Source: Saccoglossus kowalevskii
Taxonomy: Eukaryota; Hemichordata; Enteropneusta; Harrimaniidae
Direction of reading: 5' to 3'
DNA: 40,516 nt
Assembly (NCBI RefSeq): GCF_000003605.2
Contig: NW_003149769.1
Span: forward strand, 28,362-68,877
Shown here: positions 12,801-24,800 of the stretch, piece by piece
Layout: the number at the start of each line of letters is the position of its first letter
Position numbering within the stretch: the first letter of the stretch is position 1
Program-made: the position numbers and the translations under genes
The notes under the pieces: model-generated
Seen by the model: the letters and a program-made list of their open reading frames with translations, nothing else
Database searches by the model: none
Told to the model about the DNA's origin: nothing

Positions 12801-15800
12801 TGTGCGAGTGGCTTATAATAACGCTATAAGATTGATCTTTAGCCTTAAACGGGCTAGCAGCGCCAGTGGTAATTGCGTGAATAGAAATATTTTCAACTTT
12901 GAATCTCTTCAGCGCAAGGCATTATATAACTTCAGTCAGCGCCTACTTACGAGCGATAATGCTTTAATTCGTACTTGTGTCAACTCTGACAGTTTTTCTT
13001 ATCCAAATTTTGGACTAATCTTAGACGTTGTATTTATTAGTGTTCGTGTTTGTTATGTATTTAATATGGGACTTTTTTGGCCTGAAATAAAGGATTAATA
13101 ATAATAATAATAAAAAAAAAATTGTCCTGGTCAGAGTGTTTCCATGGTGGTCGCTAATTCTGAAAGCCAGCAAGCTTTCATCAAGTTGAAATAGACTATT
13201 GAAATTTGAGGACGCAAAGAATATAATTAACAAATTGGCATGCAGGTGCAAACCATTATGTAAACTATATCTGAAAAGGAACTTTTTACTCACAGCTAAC
13301 AGGACCAGAGCCAATGAACAAACTGTCGATATAGAAATCTTGAGCCAATTCTCTTCTAAAAGTTATTGACCGAATATCAAAGTAGGTACCACTTGGTAGT
13401 ATAGAATCAGTTTGCAATATATTTCCTAAATCAATACAAGTATGAAACCATTTACTGGAAGTAAAGAGTTGTATTATATTAGTCAAACTGTATGTTTATA
13501 AAATGTATATGTATATTTATATTATACACAATATTTACAGATTAACTAAAAGCTGTTACAGTATTAATTTTTCACTGAATTTATTTCTAGTGTACCGTAT
13601 TTTGTTTTTGAATTGTATTACTCATTACAAGTAATAACAGAAATGAGGTATGTATAGGTGTTAAAAATCTAAAACGAAATGGTGCAATCAAGTGAGAAAA
13701 TGGTACTAAATCTATTGTGAGGGTTATTATCATCGTATTGTCAAGACGTAATGTTGTAGTATTGTAGCACTGTAATTATTGACTGGTAAGTGCTGTATTA
13801 CAATAAATATTGCCTGATAAATGCTGAATTACAATAAATAAAATTAAAAAAAGTGTAGTGTAGTTTTTAATTCAAACTTTTTTGTTTTTGCTTTTCTTTT
13901 TCCCCCCTCACATTGTGTACATTTTGCCACTAGAACAGGTGCTACTTCAGCACTAGATGTTGTACCATTTTGTGCTAGTGTTACTCGCACTGACCACTTG
14001 TGTTGATTTTGACATCCATACATACATGCAGAAACCTGATTAACACTGATGTTTAAGTTTCAGCAACAAATATAACAATTCAATATTTGTTATCGTGACT
14101 GAGAATGTTGTTTCAGTTCACCACCATACGTATCACATGACCAGCTTACAACTATAAGGCCAAAAAAAAACTTATATTGCCCTCAAGTCGGAAAATTGAA
14201 AAATTGGATCGGATCGTGAAAACTAAGGGTATCGTAAATAGCCGAGGTATATAGGAATCAATCAAACGCACGCTCGATAATAAACACAAAAAAACGCGAC
14301 CCGATATTTCATATTTTTCGGTCGGCCGCCTACTGGTTGGCCTAACTGAACACCCCACCCCACAATTGACCCTCATCACAAATATGGCACCACTATTACG
14401 CCAACATCCTTTTCACAACTGCCACCACCACTTACCACATCATCCATAGCATCTAAACATGGATTGTGAAATGAAACTTACTCTGCATTAGAAGACACAA
14501 CAAAATCATCACCAAAATTATACCATCTGTCACGTTTTGTGCGCTGCAAATAAATATCAGTCCATGCCACATTCACTTCAAACTGTGGATATATAGCCCC
14601 TCTGTAAGCAAAGCAAAACTGGGGAAAAAAAAATCATCAGTTTTAATAGAGATGTGCACAGTTAATGATAATGCAACACGTTTTGTTGATGACAATCTTT
14701 GATAATAACTAAGCAAAGTTTTCATAAGCTGCTTGATTTTGATATGTACAATACAAACACCACAGATAAAGTTACAGGTATTTTCACTTAGGACTACAGT
14801 CATACCTCATTATAACGAAAAGCATTGGACCAATGTAAACAGTTCGTTATAACTGTAGTCCGTTATAACCAATTAGCCTCTTGAAGGGCGCTCTAAGCCC
14901 CCCCCCCCGATTTTAAAACGAAGTCAACACAAACCAAATACACACGAGACGCATACTTTCACACGAGAATACAGTTTTATTACCATTGTATGTTTATTAT
15001 TCTTCATGAAATACATAAAATATGTACATTTGCTATATATGTGGAGGTTGACTCGACTTTGACCCAAGACGAGTGTATCATGTCGATGGCATCTTTAATG
15101 TTGATAAGTGGCAGATTTTCACCGGCTTCAAAAGATAAAAGCATTCTCTCGACTATCTGTCTTCTGTAATGACTTGAAATTTCTTATAACACCCATATCC
15201 ATCGGCTGCAATTTCGATGTTATGTTTGGCGGCAAAACACAAATTTGATTGATGTCAGATTGCTGACAACAGGATGGACAGGAAAGTTGTTGACAAACAT
15301 CAACACTTTCCGTTTTTCAAGAATGAATTTTCTGTCTTGCTGCATAGTCGACAGGAAAGGTATCCAAGTTCACATTTTTAGAACACCTACATTTCTTTGA
15401 TTTACCAAGGACAAGCAGTTTCAACTTTTCTAAACCATCCATGTTAGCGCATCACTGTTATTTGCTCCTTGCTCTTTTAACCGCCAGAACAGCTCTCATT
15501 TTTAAAGGCTAGTGTCTGGCATGAGTCGAAAAAACAAATAGTCTAGTCCGCGTTGAACACATCTTTAGGGTGGTACGCTTCAAGCAAGTTAGGGTGTGAA
15601 GATGTCACCCACTCATCTACGGTAGTCTGAATAATGGATGCAGCCTTGCCACACACAGATTTAAATGTGATTACATGGAGACCTTTAAAACGTTCCAACC
15701 AGCCATTGCTAGCTTTAAATTCAGAAGGACCCAGTTTTTCTGCAAGATCTTCAGTTTTTGATTGTAATATTGGTCCTCCGATAGGAATATTTTGCGACCG

Positions 15801-18800
15801 TGCGGTGGTGAACCATTTTAGTAGCGCTTCCACCACATTATCGACAGCCGAGAAACAAAATCGTTTACAACTCATAGCTAGCTTGCTGTGTTCGAACATC
15901 TCTTTTATCTCACATTTTTTTTTTTAAATTCTCGAAAGCATACTCGGCTTGACATCAAACTTTGGGCAAAAATCACCATGACGAAGACCGGAATCAATAG
16001 TTTGAATCATTTTGACCTTGCAGTCAAGTGACACGGCACGGCGTTTAATAAGAGTGTTTATTAACATGGTGAAGTCAAAACTGAGAGTGAGTACATCCTT
16101 ATTTATTTATCCTTCTCCAAACCTCCAATTTTCACACTGTCTGTCTACTCATACTTTTCTGTGATTTGAGTTAATGTGACTTGGTGGTTTCCTGTCTGTC
16201 TTGCTGTTTACGTCAGCCATTCTCAACCACATGGATGTCATATTTCAACACTTTGCATCATTGTGTTCATTCAAAATAAATCACACCCATAATTTTGTGT
16301 GATTTTATAGTCAGACAAGCATTGACTGGACAGGTTGATTGTACGCAAACAGTCTTGTGTGCATTGTTTATTATGCATCACAAGGAATCTTGGCCACATG
16401 CTATGATCGTAATTATTGAAGCCACTCTGGCATTTGTTCAATATCAATATAAATATACACAACCCATTGTGCTCAGGTGAAAAACAAGTCGCTGTAACCA
16501 GGTTTTTGCAGTAAGCATTCTGGTTACAAATAATGCCCATTGTTACAAATAATGCCCATTGCATAGGAAAGCATTTCAAACGGAACCTTTGTTGTTCGTT
16601 CGTTGTAACCAGTTTTTCATTATAACCAAGTTTGTACTAATGAGGTTTGACTGTAGAATCAATAAGTGGTTCTATTTCATTGTCACAAGGATGGGATGAT
16701 CTTGCCTGACTTGTGTACCACACATTGCTTTCTCTCATTGTTTAATCTATTCAATTATTAGTATTAAAATCAACACAATCCAAGTAAAGCACTAATGACT
16801 TACAGTGTTATACACTGAAACAGGAAACCCATATTCACCAGGAGCTACATAAATATTGGTTGGATTCTTCAAAGAAGTCTGTCCACAAAATGGCTCTTCA
16901 TCTTGAACTCTCTCACCAGTTTCATATAAACCAATATCATTTTCAAAATCATCTAGGAACCAAGTTGGGGCTGTCTGGGTTTCTAAACACTGTACACTGA
17001 ACATTTTGAGTAGGGCACTTTGCATCTAGAAAAAAAATTGAACTCATTGGATAAGCTATTGTCATCATCATCAAGTTTCATGTCTATGCTGCAAGGTTCT
17101 GCTGACTATTGCTACTGGGAAGAAATTATCGCAAAAAATCTGCTGACCACTGTTACTGGGAGATATGACAAATCGCAAAAAATCTGCTGACCACAGTTAC
17201 TGGGAGTTATGACATGTCACAGGAAATCTGCTGACCACTGTTACTGGGAGTTATGACACGTCTTGCTGACCAGTGTTACTGGGAGTTATGACATGTCTTG
17301 CTGACCAGTGTTACTGGGAGTTATGACATGTCACAGGAAATCAGACGACTAATTGTTACTGGGAGTTGTGACATATCACAGGAAATCAGACAACTAATTG
17401 TTACTGAGAGTTATGACATATGTCAAAGGAAATCAGATGACTAATTGTTACTGGGAGTTGTGACATATGTCACAGGAAATCAGATGACTAATAGTTACTG
17501 GGAGTTATGACATGTCATAGGAAATCAGATGACTATTGTTACTAGGAGTTATGACATGTCACAGGAAATCAGATGACTAATTGGTATTGGGAGTTGTGAC
17601 ATGCCACAGGATAGTTGCTGACCATTGTTACTGGGAGTTATGACATGTCAGGAAATCAGATGACTATAATAGTTACTGGGAGTTGTGACATGTCACAGGA
17701 AATCTGCTGACCACTGTTACTGGGAGTTATGACATGTCACAGGAAATCAGACGACTATTGTTACTAGGAGTTGTGACATGCCACAGGATAGTTGCTGACC
17801 ATTGTTACTGGAAGTTATGACATGTCAGGAAATCAGATGACTATAATAGTTACTGGGAGTTGTGACATGTCACTGGAAATTCAGCTAAAAATTGTTATTG
17901 GGAGCCATAACATATACCACAAGAAATCTGATGACCAGTGTTACTTACCTCAGCAACCTCAGATGATAGTGACAGAAGATCCGACTCAATCCCATCATAC
18001 ACAAATTGAAACACATCTTCAGTGAAGAGTGTGACACTCTGGAATGGAAAAAATAAAAATAATATTTGATGATGAGATAAACAGATTTTAGCCAGAGAGG
18101 GAGGTTACAAAAGTAGCTATGATAGTGAAAATGGTCGAAGATCAACTTACAGTGTTTTTGTACTATATTCCTACACTCACCTGAATCTCTTGTTTTGTCA
18201 CAGACGATATTTGTATTCTCTGAAATTCATTCACAGCAGATTCAACCTGGCTATGTACAAATGGAGTATCATCAACCAAGACCCCTATCTTTACAGAGTC
18301 TACACCAGAGTATTCCCTATGCAATGCTTCAATATAATACTTAGTGCCACCAGTGAGAGAGAATAATTCAGATTTCTGTTCATCATATCTAAACCAATTT
18401 GATGTAGGTGAAGAACAGGAAGCAATCAGTTGCTGTAAAAAAAAATACAAATGAGGAACAGAACAGCAGTTGGTTTGTCAATTAAGTGATACAAACAAGA
18501 AATAAAATACATTGTTTACACAAAAGTACTTAGCACGACGACTGAAGGAAGTACGATTCTTGTAACTGACAATAATTTTTCTTTAAATTGGTAATAGTAC
18601 CCTAAAAAATGAAAGGCCTTAATTTGGTTATAAAATAGATGTCACAAGCTGTTGAAAAATTACAGTCCGAAAAAAAGTTAGTAGTTGTTGAATGATAAAC
18701 TGAGCATTGACGGACTTTTTTTGGTGATAACAGCTCATTGTCGAAAAGGAAGTTTACCCATTCACGCTAGTTACAATAAACATTGTACTCTTGAATAGGC

Positions 18801-21800
18801 ATCAGTCACTAAGAAAAACTAATACTAGTATTAGACTCCATGAAAGATTGAAATGTTCGAAGGAGTATTGATGGTACTTCTAATTGAACAAATAAGTCTA
18901 CAAGACACTAATAGTATATACCTTATCACTCCTATTCTCAGTCTCACTGAAGTAGAGTTGAGCCTCATTATCAGCTACGATGAAGAATGTAAAGTCACTG
19001 TCATAAGGAGCCACAAAATATCCACTCAATCTGGAGACATAATTGTCACCGGCATCAGAACCAGACTCACTGGATCCATCAACAACAATCTCATCAAAAT
19101 ATCCAGATGACGAGTCATTCAGGGTTGCAATCTCACTAATACTGGTGGTGGAAAGATAAAACAAATCAATTCAAGGTGTTAATATAAGATGTCTGGCTCA
19201 GTCCTAGAATGAAAGCAGTGTTTTGCTAATCAATTCAAAACAACTAAATATTGTATATCATACATGTTGACAGTGGTGCCAGTCCACACCTCCCGGAGTA
19301 GTCCTCTATTTCCAGGATATGGTGACTGTGCTGCAGGCTGAGCTCCAGTCACACATGTGATGCTGGTTGTGGTGATGTCATCAATGATACAAGGAACACC
19401 TAAGAACAGGAATGTATCCAATGGTCAGATTCATCAAACTTACTCATGGCAGTTGACATGCTCATCATTTATCAACTTCTTTATATATTCCCAGGGGAGA
19501 AGGGGCCTTTCATAGAAAAGCTATACAGGTATAATGTACCACCCAATCAGATGTCTATTTAACAGTATGACTTCACCTACCTCCTACTAAAACTGTAGAA
19601 TCAGTATCAAAGTGTTTTCCTGTAATTGTCAAATGAGTCCCACCTTCAGTACTGCCAGCGCTTGGATCAACATTGATGATTTCTATAAAATTTTATTGGA
19701 ATGTAATCATGGAATAAAAAAACAAAAACAATGGCTCATCATATTTATGTTATTAAGTAGAACTAAAAAATAGTTTTCACTAGTATTTAGAAATATAAAA
19801 CTGTTTCTAGTAAAATCAAGAACAATTTGAATTAGGTTGTTTGCAGCGATAAAGTTGTAGATGTACTCACCAGCATGAGTCTGAAACATGTACAGCTTAT
19901 TTTGTGCACTGACTTTCAACAACTGGGTTAAAGCCAAGGAACGTCCATAACCAGAAACAATCAGAGATACATTCTGTGAGCCTGGAATGTAAAAATTTAT
20001 TTTCTATGTTTAAAAAGTCCATATTCACAAACTAATGTAGTTGTGGTAAACCCAGCAGTAGGATTGTTATTTTGAATATTACTGTAAAATCTGTATTAGA
20101 AACCACAGCTTGTATTGAAATAGTGCATTACAACAGAGGAGATGCAGTTTCTATTAGAGCATCTACACATATGAAAAATGATGAATTTTGAGTTCTCAAT
20201 TATTCAAAAGAATGGGTGGGGATACATACTTTGGATAATGGTGTTATGCTATATGATCGCATTGATACTGTAAACCGATTTTCACTTTTAGAAATTTTCA
20301 CAATTTTATAGCATTCATGAAGACAAAATTTCACAAAATTCACTGACACTTTTTTCACCAAAATAAAATTTCAAGAAATGTACCAACACCAGCCTGATTC
20401 ACGATTTTAGTCTCAATCATCAAAAGGGTCAATTTTCAGTGCAGTTTGCTTATTATATATTATAATTAAAAACAACATAAATGTAGTCACTTTATAATTT
20501 GGTACCTACCAATAAATGTACCTCCTGGACGACACTGGAAATTACCCCAAGTGCTATAATAACTATCAAGTGTGATACCATATCTAAAGAACAATAAAAT
20601 ATAAAACCCAAAAGTTAACATAAATTAGAATGCAATGTTATCTATCAGCTCTCTGCAATATAGTTTTTGTTAGTCGGGGAAAGTCACAAAATGTTGGGGC
20701 AACTTCATGTGATTTTTAGCATTCATTACACAAAAAATGGGCCACTGTACTAATCTGGTCAAAATCAAAGACGATCGCTGCTAAATTACCAGGGCTGACA
20801 ATATTTCTTATTAGAGACTAGTGACATTTTATCAACAGGGAGATATCTAAAAAATCAACAGAATTTGAAAATAGAGTTTCAGAAAAATCCTTGTCATATT
20901 TAGCTGATCTACTTTTGAGGATAATTACTGGATTTGCTCCACTAGTAGCACATGCACATGTGTAAATGACAGAGGTGTGTCGATGGTAAATTGAAGTCAT
21001 ATTTTTAATGAGTCAGTATACAATAAATGCAACTGTTGGTTTACATGCTCTTCTATTGGAGATGCGCTTCTAATATAGCAAATACATTAGTTGTCTTGTT
21101 CCAAAAGTGAACTGAGGTAAAGCCATCTAGTGAATATGAAGTCATCTTGTGAAATGAAGTAATCTAGTGATTTTTGAAAGCATATTTAATAAATATAAAG
21201 TCATCCAATGAAGTGAATTCATCTAATATAGTCATCTAATGCATACAAAGTAAAGCCATCTAGTGAATATTAAGTCATCTCGTGAAATGAAGTCATCTAG
21301 TGATTTATGAAAGCATATTTAATAAATATAAAGTCATCCAATGAAGTGAATTCATCTAATATTGTCATCTAATGAATACAAAGTAAAGCCATCTAGTGAA
21401 TATGAAGTCATCTCGTGAAATGAAGTCATCTAGTGATTTATGAAAGCATATTTAATAAATATAAAGTCATCCAATGAAGTGAATTCATCTAATATAGTCA
21501 TCTAATGAATACAATTAATTTAAAGCCATCTAGTGAATATGAAGTCATCTCGTGAAATGAAGTCATCTTGTGATTTATGAAAGCATATTTAATAAATATA
21601 AAGTCATCCAATGAAGTAAATTCATCTAATATAGTCATCTAATGAATACAAAGTAAAGCCATCTAGTGAATATGAAGTAATCTTGTGAAATGAAGTCATC
21701 TAGTGATTTATGAAAGCATATTTAAAAGGGAACTGCTCAGTCCTTTGGATTGCACCAAAGAATCATGGGACACTATTGTTAATGTTATTTACAATGTTAA

Positions 21801-24800
21801 TCTATATTTTGTTATCCATTGTTATTTTAATCCAGAAAGTAAATTTGTTGTGAGATTAGGCTTAACTGGAAGGTGCCCCTTTAATAAATATAAAATCATT
21901 CAATGAAGTAAATTTATCTAATATAGTCATCTAATGAATACAAAGTAAATCCACCTAGTGAATATGAAGTCATCTCGTGAAATGAAGTCATCCAGTGATT
22001 TATGAAAGCATATTTAATAAATATAAAGTCATCCAATGAAGTGAATTCATCTAATATAGTCATCTAATGAATACAAAGTGAAGCTATCTAGTGAATATGA
22101 AGTCATCTTGTGAAATGAAGTCATCCAGTGATTTATGAAAGCATATTTAATAAATATAAAGTCATCCAATGAAGTGAATTCATCTAATATAGTCATCTAA
22201 TGAATACAAAGTGAAGCTATCTAGTGATTACGAAAACATCTAGTGAAAGAAAGCAAATAGTGAATTTATCTAGTGAATACAAAGTGAAGTACCAGTATCT
22301 TGTGAAGTTATCCAGTGAATATGGAGTCATCTAGTGAACATGCAGTCATCTAATTAATACAAAGTTTCACTCACAGTTGTTCTTTCCCATTTTCATCTGT
22401 GTATAACAAGCTGCATTCTTGGCCTGTATTATATACTCTGCAAATCAAAGAGTTTAATTCAAATATAAGTACAAATGTATACAAAAAGCTCTCAACATCA
22501 CCTACCAAGGCAGAGGAACACTGGCCAATAATAGTCACTTGAAGACTAAAAATCCAAATACCATACACGCATGCCCTTGCATAAATGATACAACTGTCCA
22601 AAGTCTGGGGAAAAAGTTATTGACTGTTTTTTGTTTTTTTTTTGCACAGCGCACATGCTGACCATGAAAAATCATGTTGTCTGGCTTTCTGGGATTTTAT
22701 ATTTAAATACATTTGATTTTGTTCATGTTTGAAAGATGTCATACTGTTTCAAAAGAATGCACCTTGGATTTCAGCTCATAATTATATGAAGGCATTTTCA
22801 TGAAAACCTGTGATAGGGCTGCTGTGGACATGCACCTAGTAGACGCTCCCGTTATAGAACATAATGCACCAAGAGACGTATGCCTCAATATTCTATTCCC
22901 TGTAGGTTAGGGGTCCATAAATTTCAAAGGGTTTTTGTTAAGGCAGTGACTATTCGCCCTGCAACTGTGCGAATAACCAATCTATTTCCACCATTCGCCC
23001 TGCGGCTGTGCGAATAACAGATCTATATCCACCATTTGCCCTGCGGCTGTGCGAATAACAGATCTATATCCACCATTTGCCCTGCGGCTGTGCGAATAAC
23101 AGATCTATTTCCACCATTCGTTCTGCGGCTGTGCGAATAACAGATCAATTTTCATCATTCGCCCTGCGGCTGTGCGAATAACAGATCTATTTCCACTATT
23201 TGCCCCACAGCTGTGCAAATAACCAATCTATTTTCACTATTCGCCCTCCGGCTGTGCGAATAACAGATCTATTTCCACTATTCGCCTCGCGGCTGATAAA
23301 ATTATCAAACTCTTGATTTAAAAACAGAGAAGTTTCACCAACCGGAGACAGCGACTGGTGTACCGCCATCCCAAGCTCTTGAATGCGCGTGAGCAGTAGC
23401 AAACATCCTAAGTGCGGATTTTGATTTCATGGTACAATGACGTCACTCGTAATCTTGCATTATTTTATTGGTGCATGGCCATGTCACATGTACGTTATGT
23501 TTGAAAAAATTAACATTTGTATTTTAAACAATTTTATAATTAAGACCGAATAGTAGAAATACAAAGGGCACTGAAAAATGGAGAAAAAAAGATAGGCAAA
23601 AATAATCCTACTGGGATTCGAACTGGGACCCGGTTTAGATGTTAAGAAGCTACTCAGTATTTGTTGCTTTTCAGAGTTGAATTTTTGCTACTTGAAAACT
23701 ATCAAAGCCATTACAACAATAGAAGAGATGTGATTGGCTATATATGCTCAATTTCATAATATGTGATTCCATTGGTTGATTTGACAGCTGGGCGAATAGT
23801 GGTAATAGATCTGTTTGGTTAAAAAACAGTAGTCCTCGCATCGTGTCGCGCCACGTCACGTTCTGTTCGGTAACGGACTCATAGCGACGTAAACAAAGCG
23901 TGTAAACTAAAATACATGGTTTGTTCACATAAATTTCTGATACGCCCTGCATGACAACTAAAGTGTGGTGATCGTGACTCATGGTAGCTGTGGATTCATA
24001 GCCCTATGTTGCCGACCGCATTATTTACGTGACTGACTCTGGCCGGCCCATAGGACTATGGGGCCTTGTGCGACTGAATACCGGTTAAAATCTACATGCC
24101 AAATTTGGTCGTCGCGAAAATCACATTTTAAGACCTTCGAAAGTACTCACTATGTTTATTTACTTCCAAACAATGACCAGAACCTATTTGCGCTGTGAAA
24201 TGATGACGGTGGTCATAAAAAATTGACTTTATTTACCGTACACCGAGTCGCAGAAAAATAACAAGACGAAAGACGCCATTTTGGACCACAGAGTTACGCG
24301 AGACCTATAGCAAATTACGTGAGACCTATAATTTTGTACCACGTGACCGAAATCAGTAGATAAATTGCGTTTATGCAACTAGTTTCTATTATTAAACAAA
24401 AATCATACAATTATAAATACTGTATGTGATTGCTTTGTTGGAACAATTAGAATAACGGGAAGAGTGAGTTTTATTCTTCCACCACTGTATCACATGACCG
24501 CCAAACGAGATTACATTTATTCTGCGCTAGGGAGTGTGGGATGTCAATGGCTGTCGTTTTCTCGTAATTTGCTTGGTTTCCGCGGTAATTGTAAAATATC
24601 ACAAATTATTGCATATTTATAAACACAAATTGCAAACAAAAGTTTGTATGTTATTCATCCAGCTATCAATTCACAATAAAGGTATGTCACACCATCGTAA
24701 TCGAAAGCAAAAGCGATTTAATTTACGTATGCCAGATTTCTGTTTTTAAACGGTGATAGATCCCGTAGCTCTATGTTCGACGTACAACAACAAAATTAAA

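Noticed and set aside
17792..18025. 77-codon plus-strand frame
   Set aside because: It reads through the minisatellite and the antisense of exon 14.
17949..18038. Apparent frameshift in exon 14
   Set aside because: A first reading suggested a stop after QFV, but rechecking the bases gives GTG TAT GAT and a clean 30-codon exon.
21703..21906. 67-codon plus-strand frame in the satellite
   Set aside because: It coincides with the 155-bp insertion and part of the array; no coding features.
24534..24749. 71-codon plus-strand frame in intron 6
   Set aside because: A hydrophobic start makes it look like a signal peptide, but there is no recognised domain, and no supported splice partner or conserved motif was found.
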